A stretch of 64,000 nucleotides of DNA, taken from NCBI GenBank assembly GCA_905339275.1, contig CAJPFK010000001.1, forward strand, positions 1 to 64,000, written 5' to 3'. Source of the DNA: Methylophilaceae bacterium. GTDB taxonomy: Bacteria; Pseudomonadota; Gammaproteobacteria; Burkholderiales; Methylophilaceae. Under the pieces are notes generated by a model that saw only the letters and a program-made list of their open reading frames with translations, searched no databases and had not been told where the DNA came from. Position 1 is the stretch's first letter; the number at the start of each line of letters is the position of its first letter. A program made the translations under genes and the position numbers. This document shows, piece after piece, positions 53,716 to 64,000 of the stretch.

Positions 53716-55566
53716 ATGCCAGTCTATCGTTCACGCACTACCACGCATGGCCGCAACATGGCCGGCGCACGCGCTTTATGGCGCGCTACCGGCATGAAGG
53801 ATGATGATTTCACCAAGCCTATCATTGCGATTGCCAACTCCTTTACCCAGTTCGTGCCCGGGCACGTCCACCTGAAAGACCTCGGCCAGCTGGTTGCGCG
53901 CGAGATCGAAAAAGCCGGCGGCGTTGCCAAGGAATTCAACACCATCGCCGTCGATGACGGCATCGCCATGGGCCACGGCGGCATGCTCTACAGCCTGCCC
54001 AGCCGCGACCTGATCGCCGATAGCGTCGAATACATGGTCAATGCCCACTGCGCCGATGCGCTGGTCTGCATTTCCAACTGCGACAAGATCACCCCCGGCA
54101 TGCTGATGGCGGCATTGCGCCTGAATATCCCGGTGATTTTCGTTTCCGGCGGGCCGATGGAAGCGGGCAAGGTCAACTGGCACGGTGAAGTACGCAAGCT
54201 GGATCTGGTGGACGCAATGGTGGAAGCGGCCGATAGCCATGTCAGCGATGCCGATGTGGCCGAAATCGAACGCTCCGCCTGCCCGACCTGCGGTTCCTGT
54301 TCCGGCATGTTCACCGCTAACTCCATGAACTGCCTGACCGAAGCGCTGGGGCTGAGCCTGCCCGGCAACGGTTCCACGCTGGCGACGCATGCGACACGCA
54401 AGCAGCTGTTCCTGCAGGCTGGCCGCACTATCGTTGAACTGGCTAAACGTTATTACGAGCAGGATGATGAAAGCGTGCTGCCGCGCAACATCGCCACCTT
54501 CTCTGCCTTCCAGAATGCCATGAGCCTGGATGTGGCGATGGGTGGTTCTACCAATACCGTGCTGCATCTGCTGGCAGCTGCACACGAGGCCGGTGTCGAT
54601 TTCACGATGAGCGACATCGATGCGATTTCGCGCCGCGTACCCTGCCTGTCCAAGGTCGCACCGGCAACGCAGAAGTACCATATGGAGGATGTGCACCGCG
54701 CCGGCGGCGTTATGGGCATCCTGGCCGAGCTCAACCGTGCGGGCCTGATCCATCAGGAGTGCTCCACCGTGCATAGCCCGACCATGGGCGACGCGCTCAA
54801 GCGCTGGGACATCATGACGACGAGTGATGAAGAAGTGCTCAAGCTCTATCGCGCCGCTCCCGGCGGCATTCCGACCACCATTGCTTTCAGCCAGTCCATG
54901 CTCTGGCCGGACCTGGATGCCGATCGTGCGGAAGGTTGCATCCGTGACAAGGCCCATGCCTATTCGCAGGATGGCGGCCTCGCCGTGTTGCACGGCAATA
55001 TCGCGCTTGATGGCTGTATCGTCAAGACCGCCGGGGTGGATGACAGCATCCTCAAGTTCACCGGCCGTGCCCGTATCTTCGAATCGCAAGATGCTGCAGT
55101 TGAGGCGATTCTTGCCGATAAGATTATTGCAGGCGACGTTGTTGTGATTCGTTATGAAGGTCCACGCGGCGGTCCCGGCATGCAGGAGATGCTCTATCCG
55201 ACCAGTTACCTGAAATCCAAGGGACTTGGCAAGCAATGTGCTTTGTTAACTGATGGCAGATTCTCCGGGGGAACCTCCGGCTTGAGCATCGGCCATGCTT
55301 CGCCGGAAGCTGCTGAGGGAGGGGCTATCGGCTTGGTCGAAGAGGGTGATACTATAGAAATCGACATCCCCAACCGCCGTATCCATCTGGCGGTATCGGT
55401 GGAAGAGCTGGAGCGCCGCCGCGCCGCCATGGAGGCGAAAGGGGCGCAGGCATGGAAGCCGGTCGGCCGCGAACGCCGTGTGTCAGCCGCATTGCGCGCC
55501 TATGCGGCGATGAGCACATCGGCTGCCCGCGGAGCGGTGCGTGATGTCTCGCAAATTGAGCGGTAA
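53716..55566 (+). CDS. ilvD: Dihydroxy-acid dehydratase
   Basis: 616 residues from the ATG at 53716 ([19 protein letters not shown]), with GAGG seven bases upstream. The Fe-S cluster cysteines appear in [11 protein letters not shown] and [19 protein letters not shown]; the Mg2+ site and the C-terminal [25 protein letters not shown] are intact. It dehydrates dihydroxy-acids in valine, isoleucine and leucine synthesis. It is the long form (616 residues), as in E. coli. No other ilv genes are nearby. Confidence 0.97.
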   Translation: MPVYRSRTTTHGRNMAGARALWRATGMKDDDFTKPIIAIANSFTQFVPGHVHLKDLGQLVAREIEKAGGVAKEFNTIAVDDGIAMGHGGMLYSLPSRDLIADSVEYMVNAHCADALVCISNCDKITPGMLMAALRLNIPVIFVSGGPMEAGKVNWHGEVRKLDLVDAMVEAADSHVSDADVAEIERSACPTCGSCSGMFTANSMNCLTEALGLSLPGNGSTLATHATRKQLFLQAGRTIVELAKRYYEQDDESVLPRNIATFSAFQNAMSLDVAMGGSTNTVLHLLAAAHEAGVDFTMSDIDAISRRVPCLSKVAPATQKYHMEDVHRAGGVMGILAELNRAGLIHQECSTVHSPTMGDALKRWDIMTTSDEEVLKLYRAAPGGIPTTIAFSQSMLWPDLDADRAEGCIRDKAHAYSQDGGLAVLHGNIALDGCIVKTAGVDDSILKFTGRARIFESQDAAVEAILADKIIAGDVVVIRYEGPRGGPGMQEMLYPTSYLKSKGLGKQCALLTDGRFSGGTSGLSIGHASPEAAEGGAIGLVEEGDTIEIDIPNRRIHLAVSVEELERRRAAMEAKGAQAWKPVGRERRVSAALRAYAAMSTSAARGAVRDVSQIER

Positions 55567-55635
55567 ATATAACGACAAGAAATTAAAAACAATAATTAAG
55601 ACGTTTGAAAAACTTAAAATCCGGGGAACCAAGTG

Positions 55636-56547
55636 ATGCCTTCTCTTCAATTAGTCGAAAAAGATCTTCAGCTGGATTCGCATGTCACATTCTGCCAGGA
55701 TGCCAATGGGCTGAAGTTTCTTGAGATAGAAAATGACCATGCGACAGCCAAGGTGGCATTGCAGGGCGGTCACGTCATGACCTGGCAACCCAGGCATGCC
55801 CACGACCCTGTGCTCTGGCTCTCGGATCACGCGCGTTATGTGCACGGCCGTTCCATTCGCGGCGGCGTGCCGATCTGCTGGCCATGGTTTGGCGCACACC
55901 CGACCGACAGCACATTATGTCCCCACGGTTTCGCCCGGGTCATGCCCTGGGACCTGATGGATTCCTGTACCCTGCCGGATGGCTCGACCAGGCTGGTGAT
56001 GCAGATCATGAATACCCCGGTCGCGCAGAAACAGCTTTCGTACCCCTACACGCTGACACTGACCGTCGATATTGGCGACACGCTGAAACTGGCGCTGGCG
56101 ACGACCAATCGCGGCAGCCATCCTTTCATGATCGGCGAGGCATTTCATACCTATTTCCAGGTCAGCGATGTGGAAAACATTTCGTTAGGCGGGCTTGATG
56201 GCGCCGAGTATGCGGACAAGGTGTTGAATTACGAACGTGCGACACAGGAAGGTGAAATCCGTTTTGACGGGGAGTTCGACCGTGTCTACATGCACACCAA
56301 CGCCAACTGTGTGATTCGCGACCCGGGGCTGAATCGTTTTATCCGTATTTCCAAGAGCGGCAGCAACGCCACGGTCATCTGGACCCCCTGGCAGGAAAAG
56401 GCGCACGAGCTCGGCGACATGGGGACTGACGACAGCTGGCGCAGGATGATCTGCGTCGAATCCGCCAACGCGCTGGAAAACATGGTCATGATTACACCGA
56501 ACCAGACGCATACCATGTCAGTCAAATACAGCACCCAAATGCTTTGA
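55636..56547 (+). CDS. D-hexose-6-phosphate mutarotase
   Basis: 303 residues of the aldose-1-epimerase superfamily, YeaD group: [48 protein letters not shown] in outline, and [18 protein letters not shown] with the catalytic His. It interconverts anomers of glucose-6-phosphate and related sugars. The upstream GTG at 55633 is in frame and one codon earlier; the ATG is preferred. Seven bases separate it from the DUF255 gene. Confidence 0.88.
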   Translation: MPSLQLVEKDLQLDSHVTFCQDANGLKFLEIENDHATAKVALQGGHVMTWQPRHAHDPVLWLSDHARYVHGRSIRGGVPICWPWFGAHPTDSTLCPHGFARVMPWDLMDSCTLPDGSTRLVMQIMNTPVAQKQLSYPYTLTLTVDIGDTLKLALATTNRGSHPFMIGEAFHTYFQVSDVENISLGGLDGAEYADKVLNYERATQEGEIRFDGEFDRVYMHTNANCVIRDPGLNRFIRISKSGSNATVIWTPWQEKAHELGDMGTDDSWRRMICVESANALENMVMITPNQTHTMSVKYSTQML

Positions 56548-56554
56548 TCCGTTA

Positions 56555-58591
56555 ATGCCCAATCGTCTCGGGAGCGAAACCAGCCCTTACCTGTTGCAGC
56601 ATGCCGACAACCCCGTGGATTGGTATCCATGGGGCGAAGAAGCCCTGAACCTGGCAAAACAACTCGATAAACCGATATTGCTCTCGGTCGGGTATTCGGC
56701 TTGCCACTGGTGCCATGTGATGGCGCACGAGTCTTTTGAAGATGCCGAAGTGGCGGCCGTCATGAACCGGCATTTCATCAATATCAAGGTCGACCGCGAA
56801 GAACGGCCGGATATCGACCAGATCTACCAGACCGCGCACAATATGCTTTCACAGCGCAGTGGCGGCTGGCCCCTGACGGTGTTTATCACGCCGGACCAGG
56901 AGCCGTTTTTCAGCGGCACTTACTTCCCGAAGACGCCCCGCTATCAATTACCCGGTTTCCCCGACCTGATCAGGCGTATTGCCGAGTTCTATCACGACCG
57001 CAAGGCCGACCTGGCGGAACAGAACAGCCAGTTGATGCAGGCGCTGGCGCGTACCGTGCCCACGGCCAATACCGTGGTCACGGCTGGCCGCGACACGTTG
57101 CAGCTCGGTTTTACGCAGCTCCGGAGTAACTTCGATTTCGAATACGGCGGCTTCGGCTCCGCGCCGAAATTCCCCAACCATGCCGATCTTGCCTACCTCA
57201 TGCGCCGCGCCGGGGATGGCAACCAGGAGGCCGGCGACATGGCCTTGCAGATGCTGCAGAATATGGCGGCGGGCGGCATTTACGACCAGCTGGGCGGCGG
57301 ATTCTGCCGTTACAGTGTCGATGAGCGCTGGGCGATTCCGCATTTCGAGAAAATGCTGTATGACAACGGGCAGTTGCTCAGCCTGTATGTCGATGGCTGG
57401 CAGATGCTGCAGGACAAGAGCAGTCCGCTGGCAGGGCGTTTCATAGCCGTTGTGGAGGAAACCATGGGCTGGCTCCTGCGCGAAATGCGTTCGCCGCAAG
57501 GTGCATTCTATTCGTCCCTCGACGCCGACTCCCTCAATGAACATGGCGAAGGCGAAGAGGGAAAGTTCTATGTCTGGCAAACGGCTGAAGCCAAAGGATT
57601 ACTCACCTCCGATGAATATGCGGTAGCGTCCCGCTGTTTCGGGCTTGACCGCGCGCCGAATTTCGAAGATCACGCCTGGCACCTGTTTCTTGCAGCCGAT
57701 CCAGCGGAGGATGAAAAAGCCTTGCTGCAGTCTGCAAGAAGCAAATTGTTTGCCGCGCGCGAAGAGAGAATCAGGCCGGGCCGCGACGACAAGGTGCTGA
57801 CCAGCTGGAATGCGCTCGTTATCAAGGGGATTGCGCGTGCAGGCCGCGTGCTGAACCGGCCGGAGTGGATCGAAGCCGCGCAACAGGCGGTGGATTTCAT
57901 CCATAGCAGGCTTTGGGTGGATGGTCGCCTGCTGGCAACCTGCAAGGATGAGGTTGCCCACCTGAATGCCTATCTCGACGATTACGCCTTCCTGCTCGAT
58001 GCCCTGCTGGAAGTGATGCAGGCGGATTACCGCGAACAGGATATGGTTTTTGCCGAGGAGCTGGCCGAGGCGCTGCTGGAAGAATTCCAGAGCGAGGCGG
58101 GCGGTTTCTATTTTACCGGGCACAGCCATGAAGTCCTGATCCATCGCCCCAAACAGGGTTATGACAACGCGACGCCGAGCGGTAACGGCGTGGCCGCGGT
58201 TGCATTGCAGCGCCTGGGCCATATTCTGGGCGAGCCGCGTTACCTGCAGGCGGCGGAAAATACCTTGAAGGCTTTTGATGGAATGATGTCGCGCAATCCT
58301 GCAGCCTGCCCCAGCCTGATGATGGCGCTGGAAGAGTTCATGCAGCCGCCGACGATCGTGATTCTGCGCGGCGAGCCGTCAGCAATGTCGGAATGGCGTG
58401 ATCGCATCAACCAGCAATATGTGCCGAATCTCCTGTGTTTTTGCCTGGATGCGTCGATAAGGAGTCTGCCGGAGACACTGTCACGAAAATATACGGATGA
58501 TGTCAACGCCTGGGTGTGTCACGGCGTTGAGTGTTTGCCCGCAATAAATCGCCTGGACGTACTGATGAAAAGCTTGCAGCACTTGATTTAG
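56555..58591 (+). CDS. DUF255 thioredoxin-domain protein (YyaL/SSP411 type)
   Basis: 678 residues. An N-terminal thioredoxin-like domain (about 1-160) has [29 protein letters not shown] and the CHWCHVM redox motif, followed by a large alpha/alpha-barrel region resembling six-hairpin glycosidases and AGE epimerases ([23 protein letters not shown]). Members occur from bacteria to mammals; the reaction is unknown. It may be cotranscribed with the mutarotase upstream. Confidence 0.88.
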   Translation: MPNRLGSETSPYLLQHADNPVDWYPWGEEALNLAKQLDKPILLSVGYSACHWCHVMAHESFEDAEVAAVMNRHFINIKVDREERPDIDQIYQTAHNMLSQRSGGWPLTVFITPDQEPFFSGTYFPKTPRYQLPGFPDLIRRIAEFYHDRKADLAEQNSQLMQALARTVPTANTVVTAGRDTLQLGFTQLRSNFDFEYGGFGSAPKFPNHADLAYLMRRAGDGNQEAGDMALQMLQNMAAGGIYDQLGGGFCRYSVDERWAIPHFEKMLYDNGQLLSLYVDGWQMLQDKSSPLAGRFIAVVEETMGWLLREMRSPQGAFYSSLDADSLNEHGEGEEGKFYVWQTAEAKGLLTSDEYAVASRCFGLDRAPNFEDHAWHLFLAADPAEDEKALLQSARSKLFAAREERIRPGRDDKVLTSWNALVIKGIARAGRVLNRPEWIEAAQQAVDFIHSRLWVDGRLLATCKDEVAHLNAYLDDYAFLLDALLEVMQADYREQDMVFAEELAEALLEEFQSEAGGFYFTGHSHEVLIHRPKQGYDNATPSGNGVAAVALQRLGHILGEPRYLQAAENTLKAFDGMMSRNPAACPSLMMALEEFMQPPTIVILRGEPSAMSEWRDRINQQYVPNLLCFCLDASIRSLPETLSRKYTDDVNAWVCHGVECLPAINRLDVLMKSLQHLI

Positions 58592-58696
58592 GTCATTCTC
58601 AGAACATCCAAAGATGGGTATCATTCGAATGTTGTAAACGCAATTGTAAGCGCAGTATTTCAAGACGTCTTAAAAGATCGAGTTGAAGGAGATAGC

Positions 58697-59017
58697 ATGA
58701 AAGCAATATTAATGACGATTGCCGCCGCTGGCTCATTGATGCTGGCCGGACAGGCAAGCGCGGCAGACCCGGCAGAAGCCCTGGCACAAAAGAGTGGCTG
58801 TCTGGCCTGTCACAGTGTTACACAAAAGGTACTTGGCCCATCCTACAAGGATATCGCCGCAAAGTACAAAGGTGACAAGACTGCAGAAGCCAAGCTGGTC
58901 GACAAGGTTAAAAAAGGCGGAAGCGGTGTCTGGGGTCCGATTCCCATGCCTGCAAACAGCCCGCAAGTGAAAGACGCAGATATCAAAACAATCGTTCAGT
59001 GGATCCTGAAGATGTAA
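58697..59017 (+). CDS. Class I cytochrome c (c551/c552 type)
   Basis: 106 residues with a signal peptide (MKAILMTIAAAGSLMLAGQASA) and a mature part of about 84 residues. Heme binds at Cys35-Leu-Ala-Cys38-His39, with Met84 (IPMPANSPQ) as the likely distal ligand. It matches small periplasmic electron carriers of the c551/c8 group. AAGGAG lies five bases before the ATG. An AAGACGTCTT palindrome at 58662-58671 lies upstream. Terminator follows. Confidence 0.92.
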   Translation: MKAILMTIAAAGSLMLAGQASAADPAEALAQKSGCLACHSVTQKVLGPSYKDIAAKYKGDKTAEAKLVDKVKKGGSGVWGPIPMPANSPQVKDADIKTIVQWILKM

Positions 59018-59052
59018 ATTGATTGCAGACAGCAACAGCGTCTGTAGCAGCG

Positions 59053-59079
59053 AAGCCAGTCCAAAAGACTGGCTTTTTT
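59053..59079. terminator. Terminator after cytochrome c
   Basis: AAGCCAGTC (59053-59061), loop CAAAA, GACTGGCTT (59067-59075) and six Ts ending at 59079. An outer stem CAGCGA (59048-59053) with TCGCTG (59084-59089) can extend it. The SNF transporter gene on the other strand ends 18 bases beyond. Confidence 0.9.
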
Positions 59080-59096
59080 ATTGTCGCTGCCGGCGT

Positions 59097-60458
59097 TCAG
59101 TTGCCGATCACCCCCAACAGGTATAGAAACACGGCGAGGATCGCCAGCGGCGCGACATAGCGGATAAGCGCGCGCCAGATACGGTACGGGCCCATACCGA
59201 GGCCGAGTTCCTCGCGCACATGCTCGGTTTTCATGACATAGCCGGCGAACAGGGCCATGGCGAGGCCGCCGAGCGGCAGCATGATGGTGCTGGTCAGTTT
59301 GTCGAGCGTGTCGAAAATGCCGAGGCCGAAGACGATGTGCACGTGCTGCCATTCGTTGAACGACAGCAGGACCGCGATGCCCAGCAGCCAGTCGGTGATG
59401 CCGATCAGCCAGGCGGACTGCTTGCGAGTCAGGCGGGTATTCTCGGTGAGCCAGGCGATTGCAGGCTCCACCAGCGAGATGGCCGAGGTCCAGGCGGCAA
59501 AGGTCACCAGCAGGAAGAACAGCGTGCCTATGATGTCGCCGCCCGGCATGCTGCCGAAGGCGATCGGCAGGGTCTGGAACATCAGGCCCGGGCCGGCGCC
59601 GGCTTCCAGGTCGTTGGCAAACACCAGTGCGAAGATGGCAAGCCCGATCAGGATGCCGACCCCCGTGTCCGCTACGGCGATATAGATGGTCGTGCGCGCA
59701 ATGGAGACATGGCGCTGCAGGTAGGAGCCGTAGACCATGACGGCTCCCATGCCCAGGCTGAGCGAGAAGAAGGCATGGCCGAGCGCCGACACCACTGCGA
59801 CAGGCGTGAGTTTGGAGAAATCCGGCGTGAACATGAATTGCGCGGACCGGGAGAAATCGCCGACCGCCATGCTGTACCCTACCAGCACGAGCAGGATGGC
59901 GAACAGGGCCGGCATGAGGATCATGTTGGCTTTTTCCAGGCCGGCGTTGACCCCGCGCGCAACCACGCCAAGCGTCATGACGATGAACAGCGTATGCCAG
60001 ACCAGCATCTGCAGGGGAGTGGCGAGGAACTGGTCGAACTGCTGCTTCGCGGCCGGCCCGTCGATGCCGCGGAATTCGCCGCTGGCGGCGCGCACGATGT
60101 AATCCAGCACCCAGCCGGCGATGATGCTGTAGAACCCCAGGATCAGCAGCCCGGCGAACAGTCCGGCGATACCCACCCATTTCCACGCGGCCGGTGCGCG
60201 CGCTTCGCGTGCCAGGGCCAGCATGCCGTCCGCCGGGTTGCGCTGTGCACGCCGCCCCAGCATGATTTCGCACATCATCAGCGGGATGCCGAGCAGGAAA
60301 ATGCAGGCGAGAAATACCAGCACGAAGGCGCTGCCGCCATTGACGCCGATCATGTAGGGCAGTTTCCAGATGTTGCCCAGACCGATGGCAGAGCCGGCGG
60401 TCGCCAGCATGAACGCCCAGCGGCTGCTCCACATGCTGCGGTGTCCGGTCTGCGTCAT
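59097..60458 (-). CDS. Sodium-dependent SNF/NSS-family transporter
   Basis: 453 residues, about eleven to twelve membrane helices, starting MTQTGHRSMWSSRWAFMLATAGSAIGLGNIWKLPYM in outline: the NSS helix 1 motif GSAIGLGNIWKLPY that binds sodium and substrate. The group includes amino acid transporters such as TnaT and MhsT; the substrate here is unknown. It starts four bases after the AGCS gene upstream, so both belong to one transcript. Confidence 0.92.
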   Translation of the reverse strand: MTQTGHRSMWSSRWAFMLATAGSAIGLGNIWKLPYMIGVNGGSAFVLVFLACIFLLGIPLMMCEIMLGRRAQRNPADGMLALAREARAPAAWKWVGIAGLFAGLLILGFYSIIAGWVLDYIVRAASGEFRGIDGPAAKQQFDQFLATPLQMLVWHTLFIVMTLGVVARGVNAGLEKANMILMPALFAILLVLVGYSMAVGDFSRSAQFMFTPDFSKLTPVAVVSALGHAFFSLSLGMGAVMVYGSYLQRHVSIARTTIYIAVADTGVGILIGLAIFALVFANDLEAGAGPGLMFQTLPIAFGSMPGGDIIGTLFFLLVTFAAWTSAISLVEPAIAWLTENTRLTRKQSAWLIGITDWLLGIAVLLSFNEWQHVHIVFGLGIFDTLDKLTSTIMLPLGGLAMALFAGYVMKTEHVREELGLGMGPYRIWRALIRYVAPLAILAVFLYLLGVIGN

Positions 60459-60462
60459 GGCG

Positions 60463-61785
60463 TCATCCCTTGAAATAGCGCTCGGTTTCCGCCTTGATGA
60501 CCTTGGAAAGCAGCAGCAGGCCGATCAGGTTGGGGATGGCCATCATGCCGTTCATCAGGTCGGAGAAGTTCCAGACGAATTCCAGGCTGGTGGTGGCGCC
60601 GACGGTGACTGCAGCAACGAAGAAAATACGATAGATACGGATGACCTTCGGGCCGAACAGATATTCGACGGCCTTCTCGCCGTAGTAATTCCAGCCGATC
60701 AGTGTGGAATAGGCAAACAATGCGGTAGCCAGCGCGACGATAATTGTGCCGGTCTGGCCCAGGGTCTGCGCCATGCTGGCGCTGGTGAGTTCGGCAGCGC
60801 TGACGCCTTCCGTCCACGAGGTTGCGGTCAGGATCACCAGGGCCGTCATGGTGCAGATCACCAGCGTGTCGATGAAGGTCTGCGTCATGCTGACCAGCGC
60901 TTGCCTGACCGGTTCGTTGGTGCGGGCCGCCGCCGCCGCGATGGGGGAGGAGCCCAGGCCCGATTCGTTGGAGAACACGCCGCGCGCGATGCCGAAGCGG
61001 ATGGCGGCAGCGATGGTGGCGCCGGCAAAGCCGCCGCCGGCAGCCGCCGGATTAAAGGCGTGATAGAAGATCAGGCCGAGCGCATGGGGGATTTCGCTGG
61101 CATTGAGTGCAAGCACGACAAGTGATGCGGCTACGTAGCCGACGATCATGAATGGCACCAGGAAGGATGTGAAACGGCCGATGGAACGTATGCCGCCGAG
61201 GATGACCAGCGCGGTCAGCACCATCAGCACCAGGCCGGTGGTCAGGGTGTCGATGCCAAACGTGCTTTCGAAAATCTTGGCAGTGGCGTTGGCCTGCGTC
61301 ATGTTGCCGATGCCGAAGGCGGCCAGCGCGGTGAATACTGCAAACAAGGTGCCCAGCCAAGGCAGGCCGGCGCCCTTGGCGATGTAGTACATGGGGCCAC
61401 CGCGCATGCCGTGCGGGCCTTCCTCGCGGTATTTGACGGCGAGCACGGCTTCCGCATACTTGGTCGCCATGCCGACCAGGCCGGTCATCCACATCCAGAA
61501 TACGGCACCTGGCCCGCCCAGCGTGATGGCGGAGGCGACGCCGACGATGTTGCCGATACCGACGGTGGCGGCGAGCGCGGTCATCAGCGCGGCAAAGTGG
61601 CTGATGTCGCCCTTGCCGTGCATTTCCTTGTGGAAGATCATGCGCAGCGCCATCGGCAATGCGCGGAACTGCAGGCCGCGGAGCAGGAAGGTCAGGTAGA
61701 CGCCGGTACCTACCAGCAAAGTCAGCATGGGCGGCCCCCATACCCAGCCTGAGAGCGTGGAGACGAGATTTTCTGCGATATTCAT
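60463..61785 (-). CDS. Sodium:alanine/glycine symporter (AGCS family)
   Basis: 440 residues with the AGCS features: [52 protein letters not shown] in outline (about 70-125) and a later [19 protein letters not shown]. It imports alanine or glycine with sodium. Together with the SNF transporter it makes an amino acid uptake pair next to hemF. Confidence 0.93.
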   Translation of the reverse strand: MNIAENLVSTLSGWVWGPPMLTLLVGTGVYLTFLLRGLQFRALPMALRMIFHKEMHGKGDISHFAALMTALAATVGIGNIVGVASAITLGGPGAVFWMWMTGLVGMATKYAEAVLAVKYREEGPHGMRGGPMYYIAKGAGLPWLGTLFAVFTALAAFGIGNMTQANATAKIFESTFGIDTLTTGLVLMVLTALVILGGIRSIGRFTSFLVPFMIVGYVAASLVVLALNASEIPHALGLIFYHAFNPAAAGGGFAGATIAAAIRFGIARGVFSNESGLGSSPIAAAAARTNEPVRQALVSMTQTFIDTLVICTMTALVILTATSWTEGVSAAELTSASMAQTLGQTGTIIVALATALFAYSTLIGWNYYGEKAVEYLFGPKVIRIYRIFFVAAVTVGATTSLEFVWNFSDLMNGMMAIPNLIGLLLLSKVIKAETERYFKG

Positions 61786-61862
61786 GTCTTGTTGTTTTCC
61801 TCCGGTCGGCTACGGGGTTGATTATAGACAGATTCGCCGCATCAATGACAGCCCGGCTGCGT

Positions 61863-62777
61863 TTAACTCTGGCTTAGCCAGTTGCGTGCGGCGAGAAAAT
61901 CGGTATAGAGCTTCGCTTCGGCACTACCCTCGGTTGGCCGCCAGTCATAGCGCCATTTGACGATGGGCGGCATGGACAGCAGGATGGATTCCGTGCGGCC
62001 GTTGGATTGCAGGCCGAACAGCGTGCCGCGGTCATAGACCAGATTGAACTCGACGTAGCGGCCCCGGCGATAGGCCTGGAAGTCGCGTTCGCGTTCGCCG
62101 TAAGGCGTATCCTTGCGGCGCTGCACGATGGGCAGGTAGGCGTTGATGAAGGCGTCGCCGACACTCTTCAGCATGGCGAAGCTTTGTTCGAAGCCCAACT
62201 GGTTGAAGTCGTCAAAGAAGATGCCGCCGATGCCGCGTGGCTCCTTGCGATGCTTCAGGTAGAAGTAATCGTCACATTCCTTCTTGAACTGAGGGTAGAG
62301 CTCCTTGCCATAGGGGTCTAGCGCATCGCGGCAGGTGCGGTGGAAATGCACGGCATCTTCCTCAAAACCGTAGTAGGGCGTCAGGTCCATGCCGCCGCCG
62401 AACCACCAGATATCCGGGTCCTGGCTGTCCATCTGTGCCTTGGCGACGAAGAAACGCACGTTCATATGCACAGTCGGCACATAGGGGTTGCGCGGGTGGA
62501 AGACGAGGGAAACGCCCATGGCCTCCCATGCGCGGCCAGCGGCTTCGGGATGGGCGAGCGTGGCCGCAGGAGGCAGCTTGTTGCCTTTGACATGCGAGAA
62601 ACCGATTCCCGCCCGCTCGAAGACATGGCCTTCTTCCAGCATGCAGGAAGTACCGCCGCCGCCTTCCGGGCGTTGCCAGCTATCATGCAGGAAATGCTTG
62701 CCATCGACCATTTGCACCGCTTCAACGATGCGGTTCTGCAGGCCTTGCAGGTATTCAAAAACGGGTTGCGAATTCAT
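61863..62777 (-). CDS. hemF: Coproporphyrinogen III oxidase, aerobic
   Basis: 304 residues from the ATG at 62777, with GGAAG five bases upstream; a TTG four codons earlier is possible. It shows [79 protein letters not shown] in outline. It decarboxylates two propionates of coproporphyrinogen III with O2 in heme synthesis. It lies 27 bases after tsaC on the same strand. Confidence 0.96.
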   Translation of the reverse strand: MNSQPVFEYLQGLQNRIVEAVQMVDGKHFLHDSWQRPEGGGGTSCMLEEGHVFERAGIGFSHVKGNKLPPAATLAHPEAAGRAWEAMGVSLVFHPRNPYVPTVHMNVRFFVAKAQMDSQDPDIWWFGGGMDLTPYYGFEEDAVHFHRTCRDALDPYGKELYPQFKKECDDYFYLKHRKEPRGIGGIFFDDFNQLGFEQSFAMLKSVGDAFINAYLPIVQRRKDTPYGERERDFQAYRRGRYVEFNLVYDRGTLFGLQSNGRTESILLSMPPIVKWRYDWRPTEGSAEAKLYTDFLAARNWLSQS

Positions 62778-62804
62778 AGAGGCTTCCAATCGGGATGAGT
62801 GGTT

Positions 62805-63359
62805 TTACGGTCGGATAATCTTACCAGTGCACAGGTCCTGGATTGTCGAAGGTTTTCTGGCTCGCCCAGTCAGGCCATGAATCACCCTGACCTGATTGCC
62901 AAACAGGCGATAGCATTGGCGCGTGGTCCTGGCCGGCTGGCAACCCCTGCGATTGGCGCTGGTGGAAACAAGCGCCATGCCGCTGGTTTTGCTCAATTTC
63001 GCGGTTAGCGCATGCGAACTGACGCGCACGGCGATGGTGGCATGCGTGCCGGTCAGCCATTTGGGGCAATGCCTTGCCGCCGGTACCAGCCAAGTGTGGG
63101 GCCTGGATTGCCTGCTCCAGGATAGGTGCAGGTGTTCAGTCTGTATTTCATTCAGCGGGGCAATGTAGTCTTGCAGCCGGCGGAACCGGTCTGCGACCAG
63201 AATCAGTCCCTTGCGCTGCGGGCGGCCTTTCAGTCGCAGGATACGTTGTACCGCGCGGCGATTGGTCGGGTCACATCCCAGCCCGAAGACCGATTCAGTC
63301 GGGTAAGCGATGACGCCGCCGGATTTCAGGAAGTGTTGCAATCCCCTTGAAATCGCCAT
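62805..63359 (-). CDS. tsaC: Threonylcarbamoyl-AMP synthase
   Basis: 184 residues from the ATG at 63359 (MAISRGLQHFLKSGGVIAYPTES). The YrdC fold shows AYPTESVFGLGCDP, RILRLKGRPQRKGLILV and the late AVRVSSHAL and STSANRRGCQPA. It joins threonine, bicarbonate and ATP into threonylcarbamoyl-AMP for the t6A base of tRNAs that read ANN codons. It lies between purD and hemF, probably one transcript. Confidence 0.93.
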   Translation of the reverse strand: MAISRGLQHFLKSGGVIAYPTESVFGLGCDPTNRRAVQRILRLKGRPQRKGLILVADRFRRLQDYIAPLNEIQTEHLHLSWSRQSRPHTWLVPAARHCPKWLTGTHATIAVRVSSHALTAKLSKTSGMALVSTSANRRGCQPARTTRQCYRLFGNQVRVIHGLTGRARKPSTIQDLCTGKIIRP

Positions 63360-63367
63360 GAGGCCGG

Positions 63368-64000
63368 TCAGCTTTTTACAGCACGGTAGCCGATATCGGT
63401 GCGGTACTGCGCGCCTTCGAACTTGATCTCGCCAACGATCTGGTAGGCCTGGCTCTGGGCATATTTGACCGTTTCGCCCAGTGCCGTCACGCATAGCACG
63501 CGGCCGCCGCTGGTCAGGACCTGGCCGTCGGCGAGCCTGGTGCCGGCATGGAACACGCAGGCATCGTTCAGCGTTTCAGGCAGACCGGTGATCACATCGC
63601 CGGTACGCGGGTTTTCGGGATAATCGGCTGCGGCCATGACGACGCCAAGCGCAACGCGCCTGTCCCACTCGGCCTCGGCCTGATCCAGGGTGCCATTCAC
63701 TGCATGTTCCACCAGTCCGACCAGGTCGCTTTTCAGCCGCAGCAGGATAGGCTGGGTTTCCGGGTCGCCCATGCGGCAATTGAATTCCAGGGTTTTGACA
63801 TTGCCGTCCGGGCTGATCATCAAGCCTGCGTAAAGAAAGCCGGTATAGGGGATGCCGTCTTTCGCCATGCCGGTAACGGTCGGCGTAATGATCTCGCGCA
63901 TGGCCTTGGCATGGATTTCCGGGGTGACTACCGGGGCCGGGGAATAGGCGCCCATGCCGCCGGTGTTGGGCCCCTGGTCGCCATCCAGAAGCCGCTTGTG
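63368..64000 (-). CDS. purD: Phosphoribosylamine-glycine ligase, C-terminal part (partial)
   Basis: The frame runs to the window edge: it opens HKRLLDGDQGPNTGGMGAYSPAP, then ITPTVTGMAKDGIPYTGFLYAGLM, LEFNCRMGDPETQPILLRL (ATP-grasp metal site) and ends YRTDIGYRAVKS. This is the second half of PurD, which makes glycinamide ribonucleotide in purine synthesis. The N-terminal part lies beyond 64000. tsaC follows after eight bases. Confidence 0.97.
   Translation of the reverse strand, partial: HKRLLDGDQGPNTGGMGAYSPAPVVTPEIHAKAMREIITPTVTGMAKDGIPYTGFLYAGLMISPDGNVKTLEFNCRMGDPETQPILLRLKSDLVGLVEHAVNGTLDQAEAEWDRRVALGVVMAAADYPENPRTGDVITGLPETLNDACVFHAGTRLADGQVLTSGGRVLCVTALGETVKYAQSQAYQIVGEIKFEGAQYRTDIGYRAVKS

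Noticed and set aside
53776..55236. 486-codon minus-strand open frame opposite ilvD
   Set aside because: Antisense shadow of IlvD; composition is that of a reverse-complemented GC-biased gene and there is no ribosome site.
59220..60473. 417-codon plus-strand open frame opposite the SNF transporter
   Set aside because: Charged, low-complexity translation (Gln/Asp/Glu/Gly-rich) with no family features; the transporter frame has clear membrane helices and motifs.
1..64000. Mobile elements, CRISPR arrays, tRNA or rRNA genes
   Set aside because: I saw no transposase or integrase motifs, no regularly spaced repeats beyond the pqqA array and no tRNA cloverleaf; absence by eye is not proof.

Overview
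The window is 64 kb of a Gram-negative chromosome, most likely a betaproteobacterium. The evidence is the gene content and order of the str/S10/spc/alpha ribosomal protein cluster, zinc-free S14 beside a zinc-type L36, aerobic HemF, a FadL-type outer membrane channel and a σ54/NtrC-type nitrate promoter. A free-standing pqqA gene, a PQQ-type sugar dehydrogenase and a complete DSF quorum-sensing locus would suit a methylotroph of the Methylophilaceae (Methylobacillus or Methylovorus type), but that placement is inference. I saw no insertion sequences, phage genes, CRISPR arrays, rRNA or tRNA.

Layout. 1-14156 (+): end of tuf, then rpsJ to rpsQ, rplN to rpmJ (with secY and infA), and rpsM to rplQ with rpoA, closed by a strong terminator. 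Promoter-like sites lie before rplC, at the S10/spc junction and before rpsM. 14205-22365: housekeeping genes (glutaredoxin-like, MgtE, MscS, a fatty acid desaturase, rpmB-rpmG, dut, coaBC, a putative HExxHxxGxxD metallopeptidase, radC). 22582-28454: FadL-type channel, rpfF (DSF synthase), and convergent rpfG-rpfC (HD-GYP regulator and hybrid kinase). 28746-43628 (-): a nitrate-assimilation supercluster, in transcription order nasT, nrtA, nrtB, nrtD, porin, cobA, nirB, MFS transporter, PP2C/kinase fusion, nirD, nasA and a small exported protein. 43826-50141: ABC exporter, sugar dehydrogenase, mqo, diguanylate cyclase and an XRE regulator. 50201-50389: pqqA with flanking hairpins. 50588-64000: cstA-ybdD, lgt, ilvD, hexose-phosphate mutarotase, a DUF255 protein, cytochrome c, two sodium-coupled transporters, and hemF, tsaC and partial purD.

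How the genes work together. The nitrate cluster covers outer membrane entry (porin), periplasmic capture and ABC import (NrtABD), MFS import, siroheme synthesis (CobA), nitrate reductase (NasA) and nitrite reductase (NirBD). Its control can be read from the DNA. A -24/-12 promoter with an upstream NtrC-type palindrome precedes nasT. The nasT-nrtA gap holds an intrinsic terminator preceded by a hexaloop hairpin, the arrangement expected for ANTAR-protein antitermination. The rpf locus links a fatty-acid signal to c-di-GMP breakdown, with a FadL-type channel beside the synthase as a candidate route for the signal.

No stretch longer than 300 bases lacks a gene. The largest gaps (28455-28745, 50336-50587, 46801-47048, 49541-49787, 27146-27383, 42830-43052) hold leaders and promoters, or show nothing I recognise.
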